From positions 727,374 to 791,373 of the forward strand of contig NZ_JQEZ01000002.1 of assembly GCF_000743705.1 (NCBI RefSeq): a DNA stretch of 64,000 bases, written 5' to 3'. Shown in pieces: positions 17,159 through 25,473 of the stretch. Numbering within the stretch: position 1 is the stretch's first letter; every line of letters starts with the position of its first letter. Made by a program: the position numbers and the translations under genes. The notes beneath the pieces were generated by a model that was not told where the DNA came from, searched no databases, and was given only the letters and a program-made list of their open reading frames with translations. Source of the DNA: Ruegeria halocynthiae (GTDB taxonomy: Bacteria; Pseudomonadota; Alphaproteobacteria; Rhodobacterales; Rhodobacteraceae).

Positions 17159-18415
17159 ATGCGTTGGCCCCTGCTCATACCGCTCCTGCTCGGCTCGCCC
17201 CTTTGGGCGGCGGACTGGGATGTGCCCAATTGGGCGGGGGCCATCAACGAAACACTGGCGCAGGCGGCGGATGGGGACACCCTCCGCCTGAGCCCCGGAG
17301 TGTATAGCGAAGCTCTGGTACTGGACCGGCCCGTCACCATCGACGGGCAGGGACAGGCCACCATCGACGGGCAAGGCGCGGGCAGCGTCATCACCGTGAC
17401 CGGGCCGGGCGTGACCCTGCGTGGGTTGACGGTGATCGGCTCAGGTTCAAGCCATGACGGGATCGACAGCGGTATCCAATTGACCAAAACAGCCAAAGCA
17501 CCGGTGGTTGAGGATAACGTGCTGCTGGGCAATCTTTATGGCGTCGACATTCACGGCGCCAAGGACAGCATCGTGCGCGGCAACCGCATCGAAGGGCGGC
17601 AGGATCGCCGGATGAATGCTCGCGGCAACGGCGTCTATGTCTGGAACGCGCCGGGTGCGCGGGTTGAATCGAATGACATTCGCTATGGTCGTGATGGGAT
17701 CTTCGTAAATTCTTCGAAGAAGAATTTCTTCACCGGCAACCTGTTCCGCGATCTGCGTTTTGCGGTGCACTATATGTATGCAGACGATTCAGTCGTCAGC
17801 GACAACGTTTCGATCGGCAATGATCTGGGCTATGCGGTGATGTTCACGACCAATGTGAAGGTCGCAGACAACGTCTCAATTGGTGACCGCGAACATGGCG
17901 TGATGCTGAATTACGCCAACAAGAGTGTCATCACCGGCAACGTGGTCATAGGTGCCAAGGAAAAATGTACCTTCCTCTATAACTCCAACAAGAACGAATT
18001 CACCGACAACTGGTTCCAGGGGTGCGGCATCGGCATCCATTTCACCGCCGGTAGTGAGCGTAATCGCATCGTTGGCAATTCATTCATCGGCAACCGGACG
18101 CAGGTGAAATATGTCTCGACCAAATGGGTCGAGTGGTCCGAAGACGGGCGCGGCAATTACTGGTCTGATTTCGCCGCCTATGACGTGGATGGCAACGGCA
18201 TCGCCGATGCCCCCTATCGTCCCAATGACTCTATGGACCATGTGCTGTGGACCCAACCCGCAGCCAAATTGCTGCTCGGCTCGCCTGCCGTGCAGCTGGT
18301 GCGCTGGTCGCAATCGGCCTTCCCGGCGCTGTTGCCGGGGGGCGTGATGGACAGCAACCCGCTGATGCAAGCCCCTGAACCCCCAGCTATGAAAAAGGTG
18401 CCTCATGACGGATAA
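17159..18415 (+). CDS. nosD: NosD, periplasmic copper-site maturation protein
   Basis: A 418-residue protein with a short signal peptide (WPLLIPLLLGSPLWA). It forms a right-handed beta-helix (CASH/pectate-lyase-like repeats) with many N-x-x-x-G/N-type turns. Examples are VEDNVLLGNLYGVDIHG and IVRGNRIEGRQDRRMNARGNGVYVW. NosD works with the NosFY ABC transporter to assemble the CuZ sulfide/copper cluster of NosZ. It overlaps nosF by 11 nt. Confidence 0.94.
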   Translation: MRWPLLIPLLLGSPLWAADWDVPNWAGAINETLAQAADGDTLRLSPGVYSEALVLDRPVTIDGQGQATIDGQGAGSVITVTGPGVTLRGLTVIGSGSSHDGIDSGIQLTKTAKAPVVEDNVLLGNLYGVDIHGAKDSIVRGNRIEGRQDRRMNARGNGVYVWNAPGARVESNDIRYGRDGIFVNSSKKNFFTGNLFRDLRFAVHYMYADDSVVSDNVSIGNDLGYAVMFTTNVKVADNVSIGDREHGVMLNYANKSVITGNVVIGAKEKCTFLYNSNKNEFTDNWFQGCGIGIHFTAGSERNRIVGNSFIGNRTQVKYVSTKWVEWSEDGRGNYWSDFAAYDVDGNGIADAPYRPNDSMDHVLWTQPAAKLLLGSPAVQLVRWSQSAFPALLPGGVMDSNPLMQAPEPPAMKKVPHDG

Positions 18416-19298
18416 GGCCCTGAGTATTACCCAAGTCTGCAAGGACCGTGGCAAGATCCGCGTTCTTGACGATATCACCCTGTCCCTTGCCCCCGGTCAG
18501 CGCGTTGCGCTGCTGGGCCATAATGGCGCGGGCAAATCGACCCTGATCAAATCCATCCTCGGTCTGACGCCGATCCATGGCGGAGCCATCCGGATCGGTG
18601 ACGCCACCCCCGGCAGCGCGCAGGCGCGGCGGGATACGGCTTATCTGCCCGAGGCGGTGTCGTTTCATCCCGCCTTGACCGGGCGAGAGCAACTAAACCT
18701 GTTTGCGCAATTGTCCGGGGCTAGGGCGGACGTGCCTGGCCTGCTGGACCGTGTCGGCCTCAGCGATGCGCTGGATCGCCGGATCGGCGCCTATTCCAAA
18801 GGGATGCGGCAACGTCTGGGTCTGGCGCAGGTGCTGCTGGGTCAGCCGAAAGTGGCGCTGTTGGATGAGCCAACGAGCGGATTGGACCCGATCTCGCGGC
18901 AGGACCTGTACGCCATCATTGATGAGCTGGCGGCGCAAGGCACCGCCGTCCTGATCGCCAGCCATGCGCTGACCGAGGTCGAGGCCCGCACCGACCGCAT
19001 CGCCATCATGCGCAAGGGTCAGATGGTAGCGGATGACACGCTGAACAACCTGTCGGCGCTGGCCGGTCTGCCGATCCGCCTGAAAGTGCGTGCCAGCGCC
19101 AACCCAGAAGTACTTGCCGCCGAACTGGGTGGCATTCGGATCAACGGTGCCTCAGTCGAACTGCTTTGCACCCCCGATGACAAGATGGAGGCCCTGCGCC
19201 GCATCGCCGGAATGGGTGACGCGGTGGCGGATGTGGAAATGACCCCACCCAGACTGGAAGACCTCTATCGCCATTACGCTCAGGAGGAGATGCAATGA
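18405..19298 (+). CDS. nosF: NosF, ABC transporter ATP-binding protein
   Basis: A 297-residue ATPase with Walker A GHNGAGKST near residue 41, the signature YSKGMRQRLG, and Walker B VALLDEPTSGLDP. The His switch is in ASHALTEVE. With NosY it forms the transporter thought to supply a sulfur species for CuZ assembly. It overlaps nosD by 11 nt and nosY by 4 nt. Confidence 0.94.
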   Translation: MTDKALSITQVCKDRGKIRVLDDITLSLAPGQRVALLGHNGAGKSTLIKSILGLTPIHGGAIRIGDATPGSAQARRDTAYLPEAVSFHPALTGREQLNLFAQLSGARADVPGLLDRVGLSDALDRRIGAYSKGMRQRLGLAQVLLGQPKVALLDEPTSGLDPISRQDLYAIIDELAAQGTAVLIASHALTEVEARTDRIAIMRKGQMVADDTLNNLSALAGLPIRLKVRASANPEVLAAELGGIRINGASVELLCTPDDKMEALRRIAGMGDAVADVEMTPPRLEDLYRHYAQEEMQ

Positions 19299-20116
19299 CC
19301 CGTTTCCTTGCCATCACCCGTACTGAAATGCTGATCCTGCGCCGCAACCGCTGGCTATTGGTCGCAACACTGATCATGGTGCTGTTTGCACTGGCGCTGA
19401 CATTTGCGGGCAGCGCACCCACCGGAACGCTGGGCGTTGACATGCTGACCGTCTCGGTCGCGTCGATGACCACGCTGTCGGTCTACCTCGCCCCGCTGTT
19501 GGCGCTGATGATCGCTTTCGACGCCATCGCAGGCGACGTGGACCGGGGCAGCCTGTCGCTGCTGCTGTCCTACCCTGCCGGGCGCGGGGAAATCCTGCTT
19601 GGTAAATTCACCGCCCATCTGGCCGCGCTGGCCTTTGCCATGACCGTCGGCTTCGGCACCGCCGGAGCAGTGGCCGCGTGGTTCGGTGGCGCAGGCCCAG
19701 AGAGCCTGATGGCGCTGGCGCGCCTGATCTTAACATCCATCCTGCTGGGTGCCGTGTTTCTGGCGTTGGGATACCTGCTGTCCGCCTTGTCGAGGGGGTC
19801 GACGGCGGCAGCAGGTCTGTCGGCCGGGCTTTGGCTGATCTTTGTCGTCCTCTATGATCTGGGCCTGTTGGGGGCTGTGGTCATGGACAAGGGCGGCACC
19901 TTCACCCAATCCGTCTTTCCATGGGTGATGGTCGCCAACCCGGCCGACGCGTTTCGTTTGTGGAACATCGCCGCGACCGAAGGGATCGCGATGGCCTCGG
20001 GCATGACCGGCGCGGCGCAGGCCCTGCCCGCGTGGGCCGCACCCGCATCGCTGCTGATCTGGCCGGTGCTGGGCTTTGCCCTCGCCCGCGCCGCGTTCCG
20101 GAGGGTCGAGCCATGA
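19295..20116 (+). CDS. nosY: NosY, ABC transporter permease
   Basis: A 273-residue integral membrane protein with about six hydrophobic helices. It has the central motif FDAIAGDVDRGSLSLLLSYP, characteristic of ABC-2 type permeases in nos clusters. It partners NosF. It overlaps nosF (ATGA) before and nosL (ATGA) after. Confidence 0.93.
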   Translation: MTRFLAITRTEMLILRRNRWLLVATLIMVLFALALTFAGSAPTGTLGVDMLTVSVASMTTLSVYLAPLLALMIAFDAIAGDVDRGSLSLLLSYPAGRGEILLGKFTAHLAALAFAMTVGFGTAGAVAAWFGGAGPESLMALARLILTSILLGAVFLALGYLLSALSRGSTAAAGLSAGLWLIFVVLYDLGLLGAVVMDKGGTFTQSVFPWVMVANPADAFRLWNIAATEGIAMASGMTGAAQALPAWAAPASLLIWPVLGFALARAAFRRVEP

Positions 20117-20628
20117 AACGCCTGTGCCTGATCGCGCTGGTGGCCCTTGCTGCCTGCAAGGAAGACATCGCCGTCGCCCCCGATCCGGTTGATCTGACCC
20201 CCGATGCGCTCAGCTTTTTCTGTCAGATGAACATCGCCGAACATGGCGGTCCCAAGGGGCAGATCCATCTGAAAGGCTACCCCACGCCCCTGTTCTTTGC
20301 GCAGGTACGCGACATGGTGGCTTATCTGAAAAGCCCCGAACGGGATGCCGAAATCACTGCCGTCTATGTCAGCGACATGGGCGCTGCGCCCAACTGGCGG
20401 CAGCCGGGTATCTCGAACTGGATCGCGGCTGATGGTGCGACCTTTGTGGTCGGGTCAAATGTGGCGGGCGGCATGGGCGCGCGCGAGGTCGTGCCCTTTT
20501 CCGATCCCGTCGCAGCCGAGGCGTTTATCAAAGAATACGGCGGGTCCGCCCTGCCGCTGTCGGAAATCCCGGATACCGAAGTGCTGGGGCCCGTCGATCT
20601 GGACCTAAAGCTGGAGAGCCCCGCATGA
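20113..20628 (+). CDS. nosL: NosL, copper-chaperone lipoprotein
   Basis: A 171-residue lipoprotein; the ATG at 20113 gives a coupled 4-nt overlap with nosY. The lipobox is LAAC at residues 12-15. The Cu(I)-binding motif FFCQMNI, with a conserved Cys-x-Met, follows near residue 37. NosL delivers copper to apo-NosZ. It overlaps nosX by 4 nt. Confidence 0.93.
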   Translation: MKRLCLIALVALAACKEDIAVAPDPVDLTPDALSFFCQMNIAEHGGPKGQIHLKGYPTPLFFAQVRDMVAYLKSPERDAEITAVYVSDMGAAPNWRQPGISNWIAADGATFVVGSNVAGGMGAREVVPFSDPVAAEAFIKEYGGSALPLSEIPDTEVLGPVDLDLKLESPA

Positions 20629-21527
20629 CCCATCTGACCCGTCGTCGGTTTCTGACAATCTCTGCGGCCTGTGTGGCCCTTCCGACACATGCGAGCCCCG
20701 CACCCACAGCCAGCTGGCACGGCACCGCCTTGGGCGCACCCGCCAGTCTGAGGCTGGAGGGTTTGACCGATGCGCAAGCCGCGCCGATCATTGCGGCCGT
20801 CGAGGCCGAGGTGCTTCGGCTTGAGAACATCTTCAGCCTTTATCGCCCTGAATCAGAGTTGAGCCGGTTGAACCAAACCGGCCATCTTGAAACTCCGGCC
20901 CCGGAACTGCTGAATGTCTTCAGCCTGTGTTCGGCGCTTTATGACGCCACCGACGGCGCATTTGACCCAACCATTCAACCCCTTTGGGTCGCTTTGGCAC
21001 AGGGGGGCGATGACATCGAAATCCAAAACGCCCGGCAAACCATCGGCTGGAGCCGTGTTTCCGTGCAGACAGACGTTGTCGCACTGCCCCAACCCGGCCA
21101 ATCCGCCCTGACGCTGAACGGGATTGCCCAAGGGGCGATTTCGGACCGTATTGCCAACCTGCTGAAATCGCAGGGCCTGCAGGATGTTTTGATCAACATG
21201 GGAGAAATCGTCGCCAATGGCCAACGCGGTGACGGGCAAGATTGGCAGGTGGGCATTGCAGGGCCAGACGGTACCGTCAGCAAGCACATCGCGCTGAGAG
21301 ATCGTGCCATCGCGACATCCGATGCCAACAGCATGATGCTGACCGACAGTCAGGGGCACATCCTGGCCCCCGATGGCCAGAAGCTGCATCATCAGATCTT
21401 GTCTGTTTCCGCACCGAATGCGGCCTTGGCCGATGGGTTGTCGACGGCTTTATGCGCCATGCCAACACCAAAAATGGAAACGGCAATAGGCTACTTTCCG
21501 GGCGCGCGGATCGAATTGTATCTGTGA
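20625..21527 (+). CDS. nosX: NosX, ApbE-type FAD:protein FMN transferase
   Basis: A 300-residue exported flavin transferase. The N-terminus MTHLTRRRFLTISAACVA looks like a Tat signal. ApbE features include LENIFSLYRPESELSRLN, DATDGAFDPTIQPLW and LNGIAQGAISDRIANLL; the metal-binding Asp/Thr region follows (RDRAIATSDAN). It covalently attaches FMN to NosR. It is the last gene of the nos operon. The next gene is convergent, 117 nt away, and no strong terminator hairpin is seen between them. Confidence 0.92.
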   Translation: MTHLTRRRFLTISAACVALPTHASPAPTASWHGTALGAPASLRLEGLTDAQAAPIIAAVEAEVLRLENIFSLYRPESELSRLNQTGHLETPAPELLNVFSLCSALYDATDGAFDPTIQPLWVALAQGGDDIEIQNARQTIGWSRVSVQTDVVALPQPGQSALTLNGIAQGAISDRIANLLKSQGLQDVLINMGEIVANGQRGDGQDWQVGIAGPDGTVSKHIALRDRAIATSDANSMMLTDSQGHILAPDGQKLHHQILSVSAPNAALADGLSTALCAMPTPKMETAIGYFPGARIELYL

Positions 21528-21644
21528 TCTAGCGCAAAGCCTGTCACGGCCACGCTATGCGGACATCAAAGACCTGATGGGTCCACAAGCGTGCGGCAGA
21601 GGTCGCGTCATGGTCTGAGCCAGACTCATAAGACCCTGTGCTGG

Positions 21645-22703
21645 TTAACCCTCAAACTTCACAGCCAGCGCTTCTTGGGTTGCAACACTCTGACAGGTCA
21701 GGATCAACCCTTTCGCGATGTCCGCATCTTCAAGTGCCACGTGGTTTCGCATTTGAACGCTGCCGTCCGTCAACCGCGCCACACAGGCACCGCAGACGCC
21801 GGACTGGCAACTGAACGGCGGGGCCAACCCTGCAGCGCGGGCCGCCTCAAGCAGGGTTTGGTCGGCGGCCACGGGTATCTCACTTACGCTGCCGGCCAAT
21901 TCCACGCGCGCGGTTGCGGCGATACCCTGCACGTTATCATTGTCGTCAGCGGCTGCGCCAAAGCTCTCCATATGAATACGGTCGGCAGGAACGTCCAAAC
22001 CCGTCAGGGCCGCCTTGACGTCCACATTCATCCCGCCGGGTCCGCATATCCAGTACTGCGCGTCCTGCGCAACCGGGGGGGCTTCGGCAATGGCTGCCTG
22101 TACGGTTTCCGCATCCAGACGGCCCTTGCGCCACGGCCTGAGCGACGCCCACATCGACGGGGCAGACAGAACATGGCGAATGGTGAAACGCGTTGGAAAG
22201 CGGGTCAGCAACTGCTCTAGCTGGGCGTGGAACAGTATCGTTTCCACATTGGTATTGCCGTAAACCAGATGCGCAACCGAATAAGGTTCGCCGTCCAAAA
22301 CCGCATTGATCATGGCGTAAAGCGGCGTGATGCCGCTGCCAGCCCCAAAAAAGTAATGGGTGCGGCGCTTCAATGCGCCGGGGTGCAGGGTGAACTGGCC
22401 AAAGGGAGGCATAACCTCGACCTGATCACCGATTGTCAGGGCGCCACCGATATGGTTGGAAACGACACCGCCCTTAACCCGCTTGACCGTGATCCGCAGC
22501 GCCGCCCCCGGCGGGTTCGAGATCGTATAGCTGCGCCGGTGTTCCTTGCCATCGATCAGGAATTTCAACGTCAGATGCTGGCCTGCCTGCCACTGAAAAA
22601 GATCGGTCAGTTCGGGCGGAACGTGAAAGGTCACAGAGGTGGCCGCGCCGTCGATCTCTTGGCGGATGTCGGAAATCTTCAGGATGTGAAAGTCGCGTCG
22701 CAC
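21645..22703 (-). CDS. Oxygenase reductase: FAD/NAD(P)H domain plus C-terminal 2Fe-2S ferredoxin
   Basis: A 352-residue protein in the PaaE/CntB/GbcB type layout. The FAD-binding barrel has RRSYTISNPPG near residue 57. The nucleotide-binding domain has FFGAGSGITPLYAM and ICGPGGMN. A plant-type 2Fe-2S domain closes the protein, with CQSGVCGACVARL and a distal CQS. It should pass electrons to the Rieske oxygenase at 23216-24379, encoded upstream in the same operon. The substrate is unknown. Confidence 0.9.
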   Translation of the reverse strand: MRRDFHILKISDIRQEIDGAATSVTFHVPPELTDLFQWQAGQHLTLKFLIDGKEHRRSYTISNPPGAALRITVKRVKGGVVSNHIGGALTIGDQVEVMPPFGQFTLHPGALKRRTHYFFGAGSGITPLYAMINAVLDGEPYSVAHLVYGNTNVETILFHAQLEQLLTRFPTRFTIRHVLSAPSMWASLRPWRKGRLDAETVQAAIAEAPPVAQDAQYWICGPGGMNVDVKAALTGLDVPADRIHMESFGAAADDNDNVQGIAATARVELAGSVSEIPVAADQTLLEAARAAGLAPPFSCQSGVCGACVARLTDGSVQMRNHVALEDADIAKGLILTCQSVATQEALAVKFEG

Positions 22704-22714
22704 CGGGTTTCCCT

Positions 22715-23200
22715 TCAGCGATAGTCAATTGTCGTGTCCAACGAGCGGATCACGGGCTTGCCCAGTTGGGTTTCGAAAACAAACCGGTCGGTTTGCAGCA
22801 TCGTGCCATTGTACCCCTGCCACGTATAGGCGACACGCGTCTCGGCGGTCAGATGCAGGACGCCATCCGTTGTTTTCGAGGTGATTTTGGGATCGGACCG
22901 GCCGGTTTCCTCATACCCTTTCAGGGCTTCGGAAAGCTGGGGGTCATTGGTGGGGTCCGGCAGGTTGGCGTAATCCGCGACCATATATGCAAAGACATCA
23001 TCCTTTTGCCCCAAACCATATTTGATTGTGACCTTATGCTCAGCCGCTGGGTGCCAATCGTCCCACGTGGCGGCCAGGGCCTGTTCGTTCTGGGCCTGGA
23101 CGACGCGGGTCGCGATTTCTTCCGGGGAATCCGCCTGCGCGGTCAGCGCCAGAGCCGCCGCAAACACAACGCCGATCAGGGTTGCTTGAACTGGTTTCAT
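22715..23200 (-). CDS. Exported small protein between oxygenase and reductase genes (NTF2/SnoaL-like)
   Basis: A 161-residue protein with a clear signal peptide (residues 1-23, ALTAQA-D). The mature part mixes helices and strands in a manner reminiscent of NTF2/SnoaL-like alpha+beta proteins, for example YTWQGYNGTMLQTDRFVFE; this fold assignment is weak. The gaps of 15 and 11 nt to its neighbours place it firmly in the oxygenase operon, so a periplasmic function linked to substrate binding is plausible. No family is confidently recognised. Confidence 0.7.
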   Translation of the reverse strand: MKPVQATLIGVVFAAALALTAQADSPEEIATRVVQAQNEQALAATWDDWHPAAEHKVTIKYGLGQKDDVFAYMVADYANLPDPTNDPQLSEALKGYEETGRSDPKITSKTTDGVLHLTAETRVAYTWQGYNGTMLQTDRFVFETQLGKPVIRSLDTTIDYR

Positions 23201-23215
23201 TATCTGTGCTCCTGA

Positions 23216-24379
23216 CTAGGTGGGGTCTTTTGCGGGTTGCATGAAATCAAGTACCGCGCGCTGGTGCTGGACAATCGGGCTTTCGCCAACCGCAGCCGGT
23301 CCGATTTCCAGAAACGGGCTTTTCAGGGATTTTTGCTGCTGTTCGCAGGCGAATATGTCTTCGGATGTAAAATCGCCCGAGGTCATCGGGTCATCTGCAC
23401 CGCTGGCGTCCGCGCCCTGATACTTCGGGCCTCCGAAGTTTTTCCAAAAGCCTGCGCTTTTCCATTGCTGCTTCTGGTATGCCCAGTCGGATACATTGGC
23501 CAGTTTCGTGCGGGTTTCTATTCGGGTCAGATCCGGCGCCAAGGGTTTGACGATGAACAGGTTCCAACTGTCTTCGCTTGCGCCGATACCGATTCCGGGG
23601 AACAGCATCGGAACCCACGCCCCAACATGCGGTTCCGGGATGGCGCGCGGCGTTGGAAGGTTGGTTTCCAGATTTTCCGCATATTCAGCCGAAGGAGGTT
23701 CCCAGAAATGATAGTGCGGTCCCTTCCATCCGTATTCGGCCTTTGCATGATCATACATATACAGCGTGTTCGAATGCAGATGGCTCAGGTGATATACGTC
23801 AATGTAATTCTCGACGACGATTTTCCAGTTGGCCTTGATTTCATAGGCGTTTCTGGTGTCCGGGTATTCGATCAGCTCTTCGGGCCTGTGCGGTCCCAAC
23901 AGCGGATCAACCTCTCCGAACCATTCGGCCAATGTCGGGGCAGCTGGATCGGGGTGAACAAAAAGCATACCACGCCAGACATCCACGCTGGCCGGCTTCA
24001 GGCCAAGGCAGGATTTGTCGACGCCCTGGGGAAATTCCGATGCCTCATCCGGGACCGAGATGAGGTTGCCTTCCAGATCATAGGTCCAGTCGTGGTACGG
24101 GCAGGTCAGGGCCTTTTGCGTCTTGCCGACAGCGCGGATCAACTGGGTTCCCCGGTGTCGGCAGATGTTATGAAAAGCGCGCAACCTGTGGTCCCGCCCC
24201 ATGACGATAAAGATATTGTTCAGCCCGGCCTGAACCGTCAGGAAGTGACCGGGTTCCGGGATATCTTCGACCAATCCCGCAAAGCTCCAGGTGCGCGAGA
24301 AGATCAGGCGCTGTTCCCGTTCGAACCAGTCTTGTGATGTGTAAGCGTCAACAGGAAGCTGGTGGTACATTTTGGTCAT
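23216..24379 (-). CDS. Rieske non-haem iron oxygenase, catalytic subunit
   Basis: A 387-residue oxygenase. The Rieske 2Fe-2S ligands are Cys73/His75 (CRHRG) and Cys93/His96 (CPYHDW). The mononuclear iron site is in ENYIDVYHLSHLH, with His197 and His202 as likely ligands and Asp194 as the bridging residue. The sequence is of the CntA/GbcA/choline-monooxygenase-like group rather than the naphthalene-dioxygenase group, which suggests N-demethylation or a related reaction. The exact substrate cannot be read from sequence. It lies between two small genes and upstream of its reductase. Confidence 0.9.
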   Translation of the reverse strand: MTKMYHQLPVDAYTSQDWFEREQRLIFSRTWSFAGLVEDIPEPGHFLTVQAGLNNIFIVMGRDHRLRAFHNICRHRGTQLIRAVGKTQKALTCPYHDWTYDLEGNLISVPDEASEFPQGVDKSCLGLKPASVDVWRGMLFVHPDPAAPTLAEWFGEVDPLLGPHRPEELIEYPDTRNAYEIKANWKIVVENYIDVYHLSHLHSNTLYMYDHAKAEYGWKGPHYHFWEPPSAEYAENLETNLPTPRAIPEPHVGAWVPMLFPGIGIGASEDSWNLFIVKPLAPDLTRIETRTKLANVSDWAYQKQQWKSAGFWKNFGGPKYQGADASGADDPMTSGDFTSEDIFACEQQQKSLKSPFLEIGPAAVGESPIVQHQRAVLDFMQPAKDPT

Positions 24380-24388
24380 CGGGATACC

Positions 24389-24652
24389 TCAGGCAAGAAG
24401 ATGGGCGTATTGCGGAAACAGGCTTGCGGCGATCATCATCAGGCCAAGCACCGCCCAAAGCGTCACAATGGCCCAATACAGCACCGGGTCTTCGTCCCGG
24501 TTGACCTCAAAGACCAGAAAAGCCTGCCCGTTGAGGATTGTCGGAACCACCCACCAGACGAACAGCGCGCCCCAAATCCAATAGATGCCATAGGCCGTCG
24601 AAACCAACAGAACCGGCAAGGCAACATAGTTTAGCGTTCTGGCTCTGCTCAT
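24389..24652 (-). CDS. Small two-helix membrane protein of the oxygenase operon
   Basis: An 87-residue protein with two or three hydrophobic segments (about 8-35 and 60-80). The aromatic-rich stretch YGIYWIWGALFVWWVVP lies between or within them, followed by the acidic loop EVNRDEDP. It starts in the stop codon of the TetR gene (ATGA) and ends 9 nt before the Rieske gene, so it is co-transcribed. No family is recognised. It could help membrane association or substrate entry for the oxygenase; that is inference. Confidence 0.68.
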   Translation of the reverse strand: MSRARTLNYVALPVLLVSTAYGIYWIWGALFVWWVVPTILNGQAFLVFEVNRDEDPVLYWAIVTLWAVLGLMMIAASLFPQYAHLLA

Positions 24653-25239
24653 TGGCGGACCTTCAGGACCGAGGCCATCAATGTCGCCGCCAGTTTAAGT
24701 TCGGCGCGCCAGTCGTCCGGCGGGTCCAAAGTGGACAGCGCATCCAGATTGACGAAGATCGCGGAAATGCCCTGTGTCACTGCCCGTATTTTGGCATCCG
24801 GGGCCATGGGGGCCGCGCGCCTCAGGATCTCTTCCACGACGTCGTAAAAATCCGTCAGGCTGTCCATCAGGCCTTGCCGCAAGTTCGGGTGCCCCGGAAC
24901 GGCCGCCACAAGCGCCTGATAGGTCAGCATCAACCGGGGATCGGTGCCGCTGTGTTCCGAAAACAGCGCCTCGACCAGGTCGGACGGTTGCGCCATGTCC
25001 GGCAACGCCTGACGCAACCCCTCGACCGCCTCTCCAAAACAAGTGACCACATGACCTGTCAGGGCAATGATCATCTCATCCTTGTTGCCAAGGTAATGGC
25101 GCAGCAACGGGCGCTTTACGCCAGCCTCCTCGGCGATGCGGTCCTGCGTCGCGCCTTCCAGGCCGAACCGCGCCACACAGGTCAGATAGGCATCCAGGAT
25201 TTCGTTGGTTCTTTGGTCTTTCAGCGATGGTCGTGGCAT
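24649..25239 (-). CDS. TetR family transcriptional regulator of the Rieske operon
   Basis: A 196-residue regulator from the ATG at 25239 (MPRPSL...). A TTG ten codons upstream is in frame but lies inside the operator. The N-terminal helix-turn-helix comprises TQDRIAEEAGVKRPLLRHYLGNKDEM; the C-terminal ligand-binding helices are typical in length. It is the promoter-proximal gene of its own operon and is preceded by two inverted repeats (25254-25269 and 25288-25303), so autoregulation is likely. Confidence 0.88.
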   Translation of the reverse strand: MPRPSLKDQRTNEILDAYLTCVARFGLEGATQDRIAEEAGVKRPLLRHYLGNKDEMIIALTGHVVTCFGEAVEGLRQALPDMAQPSDLVEALFSEHSGTDPRLMLTYQALVAAVPGHPNLRQGLMDSLTDFYDVVEEILRRAAPMAPDAKIRAVTQGISAIFVNLDALSTLDPPDDWRAELKLAATLMASVLKVRQ

Positions 25240-25253
25240 TTGGCTTCCATAAA

Positions 25254-25269
25254 TTGTCACCAGAGACAA
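25254..25269 (-). promoter_or_regulatory. TetR operator copy 1
   Basis: TTGTC-ACCAGA-GACAA, a perfect 5-bp inverted repeat with a 6-nt spacer, 15 nt upstream of the tetR ATG. The second copy has the same half-sites and spacing. Confidence 0.72.
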
Positions 25270-25287
25270 ATAACCCCTATCGATACT

Positions 25288-25303
25288 TTGTCAACAGTGA
25301 CAA
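25288..25303 (-). promoter_or_regulatory. TetR operator copy 2
   Basis: TTGTC-AACAGT-GACAA, the same half-sites and spacing as copy 1. The centre-to-centre distance is 34 bp, a little over three helical turns, so two dimers could bind on one face. Confidence 0.72.
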
Positions 25304-25421
25304 TTTATAGGATTCACACCCAACCACTAACCCAACAACCGCGCGTTCACAGGCTGCGGAACTCGCAGGTATTTGCCAATCACCGGGACAACACGGGAAG
25401 TTTAAGTTGTAGTTTTCTTAT

Positions 25422-25431
25422 TTATCGATAA
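25422..25431 (+). promoter_or_regulatory. BioR-type box 1 upstream of bioB
   Basis: TTATCGATAA matches the known BioR consensus TTATMKATAA of alphaproteobacterial biotin operons (M = C, K = G). It lies 42 nt upstream of the bioB ATG. Confidence 0.75.
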
Positions 25432-25462
25432 CAAACTCGGGAAATGGAACGAGATTGGTAAA

Positions 25463-25472
25463 TTATCGATAA
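25463..25472 (+). promoter_or_regulatory. BioR-type box 2 adjoining the bioB start codon
   Basis: A second exact TTATCGATAA ends one base before the bioB ATG at 25474. It occupies the place of the ribosome-binding site, and no clear Shine-Dalgarno remains. Spacing from box 1 is 41 bp start to start. Confidence 0.75.
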
Positions 25473-25473
25473 A

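Noticed and set aside
21528..21644. Terminator between nosX and the convergent reductase gene.
   Set aside because: Only weak, imperfect inverted repeats are present and no T-run was seen.
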